The notes below the pieces were generated by a model. The model saw only the letters and a list, made by a program, of their open reading frames with translations. It had not been told where the DNA came from and searched no databases. From Lindgomyces ingoldianus (lineage: Eukaryota; Ascomycota; Dothideomycetes; Pleosporales; Lindgomycetaceae), in NCBI RefSeq assembly GCF_010093535.1, contig NW_022985167.1, positions 1,756,861 through 1,820,860 of the forward strand: a stretch of DNA of 64,000 nt, written 5' to 3'. This document shows, piece by piece, positions 11,802 through 21,855 of this stretch; position 1 is the stretch's first letter; each line of letters begins with the position of its first letter. The translations under genes and the position numbers were made by a program.

Positions 11802-13235
11802 ACGTACTTCTGTTAGATATGCGCACCTACTGTCAAGACAGGAGGAACGTTTGACGAAAGCTGCTACATAGTACAAGCAATAAGCTCGAACAGTATGTTG
11901 CTGCAAATTGCAGCATTTTGCAGCATTTTGCAGCACGTTGCAGCAAATTGCAGCATTTTGCAAGCTGGTCGCGCATAGGGCTAGTGCGCGAGGGACTCGG
12001 ATCGGAAAAACAAAAGCCGAGCAACACGAGTAGAGCAGAAAAAGGATCGATAAATCAAGACAATCAATCATCATCCCATACATCATATCCAAACCCATCA
12101 TTCATCTTAGGAAGCCTAGAAACAGTGCTTCAATCTGACAACTTCACAGGCAAGTTGCGTACACACCGAAGTTACTTACTTTTGCTAAGACTTTACTAAA
12201 CTACTCTTTTTATACTAATGCATTCCTAACAACACTACTTAGACGTGCTAAAAGAATGTTAGATACAGCTTACACTTTAAGCTTTTAAATAAGACATAAA
12301 ACTTGTAAAGAAATGTGCTGCAGCTATGTACAGAGTCTTTTAAAAGATAATAAATAACTATAGCACTAGACAACCTTTATAAGCTAATTCTACAGCTAAC
12401 TTATAAAGGCTAGGTAATAAGAAAAAGTAGGTAATTATTAAGACTATACTTAAGCTATATGCGTAAGGATTTTCCTTTTAGATAGCATTTATAGCTAATA
12501 TAGCTAATTCTTTATGCGCTAAGTGTAATCTAGGCTATATTAGCATAAACTAGCCTAGTATGTTTAGAAAGTGTTATTTAGACTTTAAAGTAACATTTAT
12601 GTGTAGTACAACTATAAAATAGCTCTCTATAAGAGTCCTAGAGTAATTTAAAGCAGGTTTAGCCTTATAGAGAATATTAAAGCTAAGTATAGCATCTAGA
12701 ATAATAACATGTACAACTTTAGTAAAATAGGCTTTATTATAAGCTAAATATCTATTAACTATACTTATGCTTAAAACTTTACTTTAAGCTTTAAATAACG
12801 CTTTATAAATGTACTAGGCTAGTTTATGCTAATATAGCCTAAATTATACTTAGCACGCAAAGAATTAGCTATATTAGCTATAAATGCTATTTAAGAGGAA
12901 AATCCTTGCGCATATAGCTTAAGTATAGTCTTAATAATTACCTACTTCTTCTTATTACCTAGCCTTTGCAAGTTAGCTGTAAAATTAGCTTGTAAAAGTT
13001 ATCTAGCGCTATAGTTATTTATTATTTTTTAAGAGACTTTGTACATAGCTGTAGCATGTTTCTTTAAAAGTTTTATATTTTATTTAAAAGCTTAAAGTGT
13101 AAGCTGTATCTAACATTCTTTTAGTGCGTCTAAGTAGTGTTGTTAGGAATGCATTAGTGTAGAAAAAGTAGTTTAGTAGGGTCTTAGCAAAAGTAAGCAT
13201 CTTAGGTGTGTAAGCAACTTGCCTGTGAAGTACGT
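11802..13235. mobile_element. Family B inverted-arm derivative (B2)
   Basis: The ends ACGTACTTC and GAAGTACGT are flanked by TA (11800-11801, 13236-13237). Without A4 and its duplication it is 1,099 bp. The two sides are inverted copies of the B left arm over about 450 bp around a short unique centre (about 12600-12770), so it looks like a non-autonomous foldback derived from two left ends of B1. Confidence 0.65.
11811..12140 (+). mobile_element. Element A4, solo-LTR-like, 6 minisatellite units
   Basis: The 330-bp A element inside the left arm of B2 is flanked by ACTTC (11806-11810, 12141-12145). Six 10-bp units lie at 11899-11958. B1 has the undisturbed site ACTTT at 5904-5908. Confidence 0.8.
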
Positions 13236-13464
13236 TATAAAAAGAATTATATAACTATATTATATAATGCTTATGTGTAAACCTCTGTGCATAAACATCT
13301 AGATATTCCTCTTTTCCACTGTACAGAGAAAAGACAGAGCAATAGAACTAGAAATATGTTGCCCCTACTCTACCTACTTTGTACGCTGTGCACACTGTAC
13401 ACTACTCTTACTCTTGCTACTTAAGTGCTTATACTATAAGCAGCTACCTGAAAGAGCCTATTTA

Positions 13465-13559
13465 ACATATATATTATTATTTTAGATGCTATACTTAGCT
13501 TTAATATTTTTAATAAGGCTAAACTAGCTTTAAATTACTTTAAAAATTTTATAAAAAGC
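13465..13559. repeat. Fragment of family B centre
   Basis: This matches the B3 interior near 9205-9305 and sits between F3 and the retroelement-like start at 13560. Confidence 0.45.
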
Positions 13560-15530
13560 TGTCGCGTATACTAAGAGCCTTGGCTGGGGCTTAGAGCCTG
13601 GGACTGGGGGCTTAGAGCCTAGGACGCGGCTCGGGATCTGGAGATAGTATGTTCCGAAGCTCGGTGTATATAAGGAGAGCCTTTAACTCTTCTAGATAGC
13701 AGAGTCACTTCATCTAATCTTCTAAACAGCTACTACTAGGCTATTTTATTCTCTACAGTTATAAGCCTAGCGCTTTAAGAACCTAGGACAATTCTCTCTA
13801 CATAACTATAGTGCTAATAAAAGCTGTTTAAAAGCTTTATTTTTTATCTTACTTCTTCTTATTACTTTTAAAGCCTACATTATAGCTAATTAAGATGCTC
13901 CTCTTCTAACAGGAGTGTACTAGCTTAAGGACTACGTAAGCTAACCTCTCTAGTTTATCTAGCTCTAGTTCTATGCTCTTAGCAAAAACCTATAGAACCT
14001 AATTAATCTAGATAGACTAGACACTCTAAATTCTATAAACAGCGCTCTAAAGATACCTACACTTAAAGTAATTACTGCTAAGAACTCTTTAAAAAAGGCT
14101 AACATATAGTACTAAACTAATATTACTAAGTACTAAGCTTACTTAAGTAACTAGGCTTTCTACGCAACACATCTTTAAATAATTTAGAACTAGGTTAATG
14201 TAACTATTATACTAAAGCTTTTTAGACCTATAATAATGCAGCTTATGTTAAAGAACTAATTTACTTTATAAGCACTTATATAAGCCTTAAAATAAAAGCT
14301 AGCACTAATAAACATAAGCATAAAAATTTTTATATAAGTAAAGTATAAAGTTTACTTTACTAAGGTAAAGCATAGCACTATAACTCTAGAAGCTTAGTAC
14401 TAGTAGTAGCACTTTCTATATACTAAGGTAAGAACTTATAAGATTCTTAACATAGAAGGCTAGCTAGCTGCATAAGACTTTCTAGACGCCCTAGCTTTAA
14501 AGCTTACACTAGACTAAGCACACTCTATACACTAAAGGGTTATAAAGGCTAGCACACTTAGTAAAAAACCTTTAATAATTTAAAAAATTAGTAAGATTTT
14601 TTTAATAATACTTTAAAAGCACTTTTTATGTGTAAGTAACTAAGGCATAAGTATATTTATAACACTTAGTAAATAATTAAATAATAATTTAGCCTAATTT
14701 ATTTTAGCCTAATTAGGCTACTTGTGCCTATATAGAGCTTTAAAGTAATTCTTTTATTTATAAAAAGCAGTAGACTGCAGAGACCTTAGGTTAGCACTTA
14801 CTAAAAAGCTAAAAACACTTAGTAAAACTGTACACTAGAAGATCTTTAAAAAGCTTAAGTAAGTGTAGTATAAAGAAGTAAAAGCTATACTGCTTAAAAA
14901 AGGCTATATAATTCTAGATAAAGCTTTCTCTACTCTAAAAGCTATTAAAAGATTAAATAAGCTAGCATTTTTAAAAAGCATTATTACTGCACTTATTAAC
15001 TTAGCGCTTTTAGTAAAACTAAAAATGCATATAACTATAAATTTTAATACTTACTTACTTTTTATAAGTATAATTTTAAATAATAAAAGTACTACGCACT
15101 TAGTAAATAGTATAAAGCTACTTATACTTAAGTTATTTAAAAAAGCTTAAAGTTTACATATAGTAAAAGTAAGCACTTAGTTATTCTTAATTTAAAAAAC
15201 AGAAACTAAAAAGCTTAAAAAAGTATTAAATAAAGTATAAAAAAAGCGTATAGAAAATCTTACACTATAAAAAGTAGTTATAGTAAAAAGATTTTATGTT
15301 AATATTATCTTAGAAGCTTATTTAAATAAAAAAAAGAACTATAGTATTTAAAACTTAACTATACACTATGCATAAGCATGCTAAAAAAGAATAAAGTACT
15401 TATAACACTTTACTAAAAACACAACTTTATGTTTATTAAATATAAAGTTGTTTTTTTTTACTTACTAGTGTAAAGTGTGCTTTTAAAATGCTAACACTTA
15501 TAAACTATATTTTTCTGCTTAGACTTAGAA
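13560..15530 (+). mobile_element. Degenerate LTR-retroelement-like region
   Basis: It begins TGTCGCGTATAC, has a roughly 20-bp tandem motif containing GCTTAGAGCCT, then a TATA box in GTGTATATAAGG near 13660 and a CT-rich leader, as an LTR promoter would. The following 1.7 kb is extremely AT-rich with stops in every frame, as in a RIP-destroyed element. No partner LTR, primer-binding site or conserved motif could be identified, so the class is tentative and the right end arbitrary. Confidence 0.35.
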
Positions 15531-16185
15531 GAGCTCTAGCATGCGTGCATAGAACACCTAGGCTTTAAAGCTCTACAGGCTCTAGTTAAAAGCGCAAGGA
15601 ATGTATAAATAATAAGTAAAATACTACAACAGTTTATAAATAATCTGTAAAAGTAAAGCTTGCTTAGAGTAATTGTTACAACTACTAATTAGAGAGTAAT
15701 AAAGAGTAAGTCTATTAACTATAAGAAGCTTATAGAGAGCTTAGACGCTAAGTGTCTTAGGCTGCTTGTCTAAAACACAGGCGCGACACTAGGCCTATGT
15801 GTGCGACGCTAGGTCCCTGTGCTCTTCTTACACAACAGTAATAGTTAGCGCATTAAAGTAAGTTGTTTAGGTTAAAGAATAGTTACAGCAGAATGCTTAG
15901 CAAAGTAGTATTAAATAGGTAATAGATGTATAATAACAACATTTAACTATAGCATGTAACTAATTACTAACACACTAATATAGCTAAAAAAGTAAATAAT
16001 AGCTAGCTAATTCTTAGCTTTAATTAAGTTAGTAAAAGTTCTTTTTTAAAAACTTAAAGTTTATGTAAATTTAAAACTAGTTATTTAGAAATTAGTTAAT
16101 TATTAGCTGTAATTAAGAGAATACGTTCTAGCTCTAGCTTTTAACGCGTTCCTGCTCTTACAATAGTCTTCCTTTGTCACAGTTA
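15531..16185. other. AT-rich repeat-derived DNA, no gene found
   Basis: Stops occur in all frames. A short GC-richer patch with two CGACACTAGG/CGACGCTAGG-like motifs lies near 15780-15830. Confidence 0.4.
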
Positions 16186-16385
16186 TGTTACAGCTATCTA
16201 ACCTCTAAGTACCCTAAGGGCTTAGCACAGGGTATATAAACTCCTTAGCCTCTGTACCTCTGCCTCTAACCCTAAGGTTTACTCTCTCTTATTACCCCTC
16301 TATCTTGCATTCCCTCTCTGTGACCTGTGTTTCCTGCTTAATACCTCTCACATCCTCTTCCTCGCACCTTGCGGTCTCTAGCGTT
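16186..16385 (+). promoter_or_regulatory. TATA-box region, LTR-like, cut by MITE D1
   Basis: It starts TGTTACAGC, with TATATAAA near 16230 followed by a strongly CT-rich leader, typical of a retroelement LTR promoter. The continuation resumes after D1 at 16611 but is AT-rich and non-coding. Confidence 0.3.
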
Positions 16386-16610
16386 GTGTAATAAGGTAGA
16401 CGCCCTGCCTGCTAAGCTAATACTATACAACTTTCCCTACTGTACTAAAAGGTACGCACAAGAATACATAAGCTAAGTATTCTCGCATAGTATAATATAT
16501 ATATAGATACTGCTAGGGCTAGCACTAGCACTAGCAGTTGTCTCTAGTCTAGCCTAAACCTCTATAAGCGAGAGAAGGCCACGTGGTTAACTGTGCCTAC
16601 CTTGTTACAC
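16386..16610 (+). mobile_element. MITE D1 (225 bp)
   Basis: Inverted ends GTGTAATAAGG and CCTTGTTACAC are flanked by GTT on both sides (16383-16385, 16611-16613). It is the same length as D2 once D2's insertion is removed. The 3-bp duplication would suit a PIF/Harbinger-like origin, but the ends are not diagnostic. It contains the empty site (GCCAC, 16578-16582) for element E. Confidence 0.75.
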
Positions 16611-16742
16611 GTTGCGCCTGTTCCTTTCACCGCCTAATACTGCCACGCTATGCTTAATACTGCTACCTAATATCTTTAATTTAATTATTTAAGCATTAAA
16701 GCCCTAGTTGTAGAGCTGCAGCTTGTGTAGTTTGTTGCCTCT

Positions 16743-17565
16743 GTGTAACAAGGTCGGCACAGTCAACCACGTGGCTGTTACAATCCTTGCTCCGACAAAA
16801 TGGTATCTTCGGGAGCACGACAGCCTGTGGTTATGTCAGGGAGAGGGGGTAGAACTTAGCTGGATCGGGTGTACAGTCCGTCCGGCAGAGTGCAAGGTTA
16901 TACGTTGTTAAGGAAGGCAGGTTGTGGTTTAACCTAGCAGCTGTATAGAGAGCTAGTAAACTAATCTAAAAAGATAAGATAGAAGGTATATATAGTGCAA
17001 GATATACAAGGCAGCAATATCCTCTTTAAAAAGATATTAATGCCTTTTAGTCTATTATAGAGATAAACTAAATAGTAATTATAGCCTTCTAACTATAGTT
17101 GTAATTAAAACTATATACATAAGGTTTGCATGCGTTGCAAGCGTTGCATGCAGCTTTAGTTCTACCTGCAAGGCCTGCGTGGCCTGCCATGCTAGGGTCC
17201 TATTAGACAGTGCATTCCTCTATACATCTGTCTAAAAGCTAAAGCTATTCCTTATTTAGCTAGTCACGTGATTTATCTAGGACAGGGTTAAGAGTTGTCC
17301 AACCGTTATCACTTAGGCTGTGGGGTACTGCCGATTAGATGATTGCGGTTTGTCTGTTGGCTGTAACAGTGGCCTTCTCTCGCTTATAGAGGTTTAGGCT
17401 AGGCTAGAGACAACCGCTAGTGCTAGTGCTTACCCTAGCATTACCTATATATATATTATACTATGCGAGAATACTTAGCTTAAGTATTCTCGTGCGTACC
17501 TTTTAGTATAGTAGGGAAAGTCGTATAGTATCGGCTTGGCAGGCGGAGCGCCTACCTTATTACAC
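16743..17565 (-). mobile_element. MITE D2, inverted copy interrupted by element E
   Basis: Ends GTGTAACAAGG and CCTTATTACAC are flanked by TCT (16740-16742, 17566-17568). Removing E (593 bp) and its 5-bp duplication leaves exactly 225 bp, the length of D1, in opposite orientation. Confidence 0.75.
16776..17368 (+). mobile_element. Element E, solo-LTR-like insertion in D2
   Basis: The 593-bp element begins TGTTACA, ends TGTAACA and is flanked by GTGGC (16771-16775, 17369-17373). D1 preserves the unoccupied site. It has GC-rich edges and an AT-rich middle (about 16930-17110). A 62-codon frame at 16723-16911 crosses the boundary and is not a gene. Confidence 0.78.
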
Positions 17566-17603
17566 TCTGCAGGAATTTCTTAGAGTGCTAGGGAGCTCTA
17601 CTG

Positions 17604-17635
17604 CTGCCTCTGCCTCTGCCTCTGCCTCTGCCTCC
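17604..17635 (+). repeat. (TGCCTC)n short tandem repeat
   Basis: About five perfect hexamer units in a CT-rich stretch. Confidence 0.85.
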
Positions 17636-17800
17636 CTATCGCTGCAAAGATTAATGTAGTATATGTAATACCTTAACAAGCTGTTTTGCTTGCACAACTG
17701 CTAGTTTAGCTTCTTTAACTATTGTTTAAATATAATAGACTAATGTCTAGAGGTATTAGTAAGAGATTACCTACTAGCGTTAAGAAATGCATAAAGCAAA

Positions 17801-17960
17801 TTGCAGCAAATTGCAGCAAACTACAGCAAACTACAGTAAACTACAGTAAACTACAGCAAATTACGGCAAATTACGGCAAATTACGGCAAATTATAGCAAA
17901 TTACAGCAAATTACGGCAAACTATAGCAAATTGCAGCAAACTACAGTAGATTACAGCAGC
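17801..17960 (+). repeat. 10-bp minisatellite outside family A
   Basis: About sixteen tandem 10-bp units of the form TTGCAGCAAA and its variants (TTACGGCAAA, CTACAGTAAA, TTATAGCAAA). The unit is the same as in the A elements (TGCAGCAAAT in another register), but none of the A-element flanks is present. Most variants differ by C/T or G/A, so this array is older or RIP-altered. Confidence 0.85.
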
Positions 17961-18054
17961 AGGCAGCAATCCCTAGTAGATATTAGTTGTGTTGCAAGTA
18001 GCTCTACATCTAGAGAGGGTTATAGAGGAGTAATGCCTCTAGAAAAAAAGCCTT

Positions 18055-18372
18055 ACAAAGGGCAGCAATAATTGTACATAAGCTAGTGTTAGCGTAATAG
18101 GAAATTACTAAGCTTTAAGCAGCTAATAAGGCAGCTACATTTAGAAAGGCCTGCGCTTAACAGCTCTAAAGGAGGTTAAGGCGCGCAGTGACAGGAAGAA
18201 GGCAAAGAAGCAAGTGTAAGCTGAAGTAGGTAAGCAATCCTAAAGGCGCTGCGGACAGTGCAATTAGACTAGGCATAACGCGCAAATGTGTAAGCAAGAA
18301 GTAGAATTAGTATCTAAATAATATTCTAGGCTATACTCTACTCTATATTGCTAGAGCGGGTTGTTATGGGCT
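18055..18372 (+). mobile_element. 3' fragment of family B (B5)
   Basis: It matches B1 at about 7300-8035 but keeps more C and G. It carries the empty site for A2 at 18218-18222. In one frame it reads as a basic tail ending near 18220, with TAA/TAG where CAA/CAG would be expected. It is interrupted by A5 from 18373. Confidence 0.65.
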
Positions 18373-18560
18373 TGTCAGATTGAAGCACTGTTTCTGGGCT
18401 TCCTGAGATGAATGATGGGTTTGGATATGATGTATGGGATGATTGATTGATTGTATTGATTGTGTTGATTTATCGATCCTTTTTCTGCTCTACTCGTGTT
18501 GCTCGGCTTTTTGTTCTGCCGATCCGAGTCCCTCGCGCACTAGCCCTATGCGCGACCAGC
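18373..18560 (-). mobile_element. Element A5, partial, runs into assembly gap
   Basis: The reverse-complement 3' part of an A element starts TGTCAGATTGAAG after GGGCT (18368-18372). B1 has the unoccupied site AGGCT at 8031-8035. The minisatellite and the other end are lost in the gap, and the expected B continuation is not seen after it, so the gap may hide a longer insertion. Confidence 0.7.
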
Positions 18561-18935
18561 NNNNNNNNNNNNNNNNNNNNNNNNNNNNNNNNNNNNNNNN
18601 NNNNNNNNNNNNNNNNNNNNNNNNNNNNNNNNNNNNNNNNNNNNNNNNNNNNNNNNNNNNNNNNNNNNNNNNNNNNNNNNNNNNNNNNNNNNNNNNNNNN
18701 NNNNNNNNNNNNNNNNNNNNNNNNNNNNNNNNNNNNNNNNNNNNNNNNNNNNNNNNNNNNNNNNNNNNNNNNNNNNNNNNNNNNNNNNNNNNNNNNNNNN
18801 NNNNNNNNNNNNNNNNNNNNNNNNNNNNNNNNNNNNNNNNNNNNNNNNNNNNNNNNNNNNNNNNNNNNNNNNNNNNNNNNNNNNNNNNNNNNNNNNNNNN
18901 NNNNNNNNNNNNNNNNNNNNNNNNNNNNNNNNNNN
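18561..18935. other. Assembly gap (375 N)
   Basis: Run of N. Its position beside the 10-bp minisatellite of A5 suggests that the tandem repeat broke the assembly. Confidence 0.98.
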
Positions 18936-19370
18936 GACACACCAATGTGGCTGATGCCAATCCCCGACACACCGATGTGGCTAGAGAGGTGGAACAGAAC
19001 TAACTATAATTTAAACATGTTTTACACAACGCATACTAGAGCAATCTGCATGCAAATTAACAGAAAGGTGCACTTATATTAGGTATACATTTTTTTTTAA
19101 AAAAGAATGCAATAAATACATAAGGTGACAGAGAAATAGCGTTACTAGGGTTTATCTGAAGAAATTCTGACTAACTAGCGCGTCTAAAAGAGGAGATTCT
19201 GCTCAACTTTTTGTTCTGCAAACCCGAATATAATAAGCAGAGCAAGCTCTGCTAAAAAGTAAGTACACTATAAGCACTGCGTAATAACCTACGCTAAGCA
19301 GGTTATATTAAGAAGACTAAAAGAGTAAGCTTCTTACTTATTCTAGAGAATTGCATAAGACATGTTTAAT
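18936..19370. other. Edge of AT-rich block with short GACACACC repeat
   Basis: Immediately after the gap a roughly 29-bp unit beginning GACACACCAATGTGGCT appears twice (18936-18988). The rest is AT-rich without genes. Ordinary composition begins at about 19350-19370. Confidence 0.6.
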
Positions 19371-19688
19371 AAGACCCGTCAAAGCCTTATGCCAAGGCTA
19401 GCGTTCACCTCGTCATCGGAACCAATGATGTCGTGCTTCCACAAGCGACACTCGCCCAATAACCCCATCCTTCTACCACAGATCCGACCTATATAAGTAT
19501 GGTATTGCGCCTCGTATCCCTGAATGGCTATCTGGAAAATTCTGAAAGGTTAGGACCTCAAATGACGTGATGTTGCCAATTCATGGGTGACGTTGTTGTT
19601 CCATCCCATTGGCTAATCTGTGCCTGCATACCATTTATTGTATATTAAGCATGCAAACCCCCGCTGACGCACGAAAACTGTGATAATT

Positions 19689-21149
19689 ATGAAGACCTCC
19701 TTCGGTTTCCTAGCTTTTGCTTTGACGGGGTCGCAAGCTGCGTACTCGGGAGATATTGTGCAGTATTGGTAGGTATATTCTGGCCACGCCCACAAGTACA
19801 TAGGTTAATGCCTGGGCTTCAGGGTCGAGCAGACAGCGAACTTAGTCAATGGCACGGTCATAGGAGGACTGCAATCCCCCCCTTCAGCTTGGGGTCCAGC
19901 AATCGTTCATGGAGCCATCTATCTTGCTGCAACGAAAGCCCAGAGCGGCTCACTGGCGTACCAGCAACTGGCCGTTTCCCATGCCGCACACAATTCACTT
20001 ATCTGGTGGTTTCATGGTACCCGCAACTACGCCGCTACTAGTGCCGCTCTGAAGACCATTTTGAGTTCCATCGGACTGGCTGCTAACTCCACCGAAGGAA
20101 GTGCCGCGGTCAAGATTGGCCAAGACGCCGCTCGCACGGCTATCACGGCTCGGGCTGGTGACAAAATCAATGACTTCGTTGACTACACTTACGCTCCAAG
20201 CTCTCCAGGCGTATATCAAGCTATCGTAGGAGGTGCGCCTCTTCCCGATACACCCCAAGCTCGGTTCGTAACACTATTCGCGAACACGGGAGATGTGAGC
20301 CAGTTCAAAACTGCCGATCCCCCGGGGACGACAGATCCTGGATATGAGGAGCTATTAGAGTATGTAACGGTTCAGGGAGACCGTAATTCGACCGTGCGGA
20401 CGAAGTTCAACACAGATACAGCGTATTTCTGGAGGGAGAACAGCCTCATGTATGTGCCACCAGATCAGATCCGAGATGGTGCTGATGCCTTGCAGTCTCT
20501 GGCCTCGAATTGCCAATGCGGTCATCGGAAACTCCCTGGCTACCAATGTCACGAAATCGGCAAAGTTCTACGCACAGCTTCATTACGCTTTGGCAAACGC
20601 CGGGGTTGCAGGATGGGCTATCAAGTAAGCTGTCTCTCTTCGCTGTACTCTAGTTGGCCCTTATTAACCCTCATAGGTACAAATACAATGCCTGGAGACC
20701 TGTCACTGCCCTTCGATACAACGCTACCGTTTGGCTTCCAAGCGGCCACGATGTCTCAAACCAAACCTGGCTTCCCCTTCTGCACCCTACGCCCAGCCAT
20801 CCTGATTATGTGTCTACTCATGCGACTTTCGGCGGTGCCGCTTCCCAGGTTATCCGTAGTTTCCTTGGAACGGACCATATCAATGTCACTGTCAGCAGTA
20901 ATGTGACGATTGATAATGTTGGAGTTATTACGAGACATTACACGAACTTGACGTATACTGCGACGGAGAATGGTGACAGTAGAGTGTTTGGTGGGGTGAG
21001 TATATGTGTGGGAACTGTGTACGGTAAAGGGCTTAACTGACGTAACATAGATTCATTTCCCGTTTGCGAGTGCGGCGGGTATTAAGCTAGGAACTGAAGT
21101 TGCGTTGGCGACGTTGAAGAGCTTTGACCTGAACTGGGACAGATTTTGA
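19689..21149 (+). CDS. Secreted PAP2/vanadium-haloperoxidase-like protein
   Basis: Five exons: 19689-19768, 19823-20449, 20496-20624, 20677-20995, 21051-21149, giving 417 residues in an unbroken frame. A hydrophobic leader (MKTSFGFLAFALTGSQAAY) suggests secretion. The PAP2/vanadium-haloperoxidase core is visible in order: K-x6-RP (in KYKYNAWRP), PSHPDYVSTH with the active-site histidine, and SRVFGGIHF split by the last intron. The usual Asp after the final His is Ala (HFPFA). The family binds vanadate or acts as an acid phosphatase; substrate and halide use cannot be told. The 46-bp second intron (GTATGT...GCAG with CTGAT branch) is needed to keep the frame. It is the first gene beyond the repeat block. 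Confidence 0.85.
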
Positions 21150-21855
21150 AGGTACTGCACATACTGGGTGTGCTAGACTACTGCTTAATGATAGATAGCT
21201 AGAAACTATGGAATGAAGTTGTGGTGTTAGAAATGTTGGGTCGAATTTAACGCTGCAGAAGTATCTTATATGTCCGTAAGAACAGATGAGCAAGCTCAGC
21301 CTCTGGCATGGCCACTCACGCGGCATGGTTTCGCCTCTTGGAAGTGCTCTCTGTTGCTCGTACGTCGTAAATCATGACAACTAAAAGAAGTCGTTGAGGG
21401 ATTCTCGAGGCCAACCTTATTCCTTATTCCTTATTCTGAACTACGCCTTCTTGTAAGGCACTACAGTTCAATTTTCATCTGACTTCCCGTCTCTCAATAC
21501 CTTTTCGAAACCCCTCCGAATCAACCCGTTCTAAATGCTCTACCGCCCGTAGCTATCGCTCGGGCTAGTGCCTTGCTACTCCGAAACTTGTCGCCCTTTA
21601 CAACCTCTCTCCTCATCTCCGCCCATCTACTTCATTTATTTCAAATCTTTTACTTCAAAATATATGAGGTTTACTCAAGCATATACGCTTGGTTGGTTGA
21701 CGAACTGAGGAACATCGACAATGCCTCACTATTCATCTTCGCCCGCCACTTTCACCGCCTTCACCTTCACTTCCGACTCCTCCCATCTCGCCTCTTACTC
21801 AAGATCCCCCACCCCCCGTCCACCTTCGACCTAAACTCCCAGACAGACATCCATC
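21150..21855. other. Intergenic region, likely 5' region of the coiled-coil gene
   Basis: CT-rich tracts increase towards 21855, as in fungal 5' leaders. A short CCTTATT direct repeat lies at 21416-21434. No further gene is supported. Confidence 0.4.

Larger units (their letters stand above)
11756..13464. repeat. Arm of inverted repeat F (F3), split by B2
   Basis: The left arm of F starts at 11756 (mutated TGTTTATATA), runs to the TA at 11800-11801, and resumes at 13236 to about 13464. Joining the two parts across one TA gives a gap-free match to F1 in which, around the junction, all eight differences are C-to-T or G-to-A. Confidence 0.65.

Noticed and set aside
18443..19082. ORFs of 160-211 residues across the N run
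   Set aside because: Most of each frame is unknown bases, so the open frame is meaningless.
20450..20495. Frameshift in the haloperoxidase-like gene
   Set aside because: A 46-bp intron with GTATGT donor and CTGAT branch explains the change of frame and restores SLILWPRIANAVIGN.
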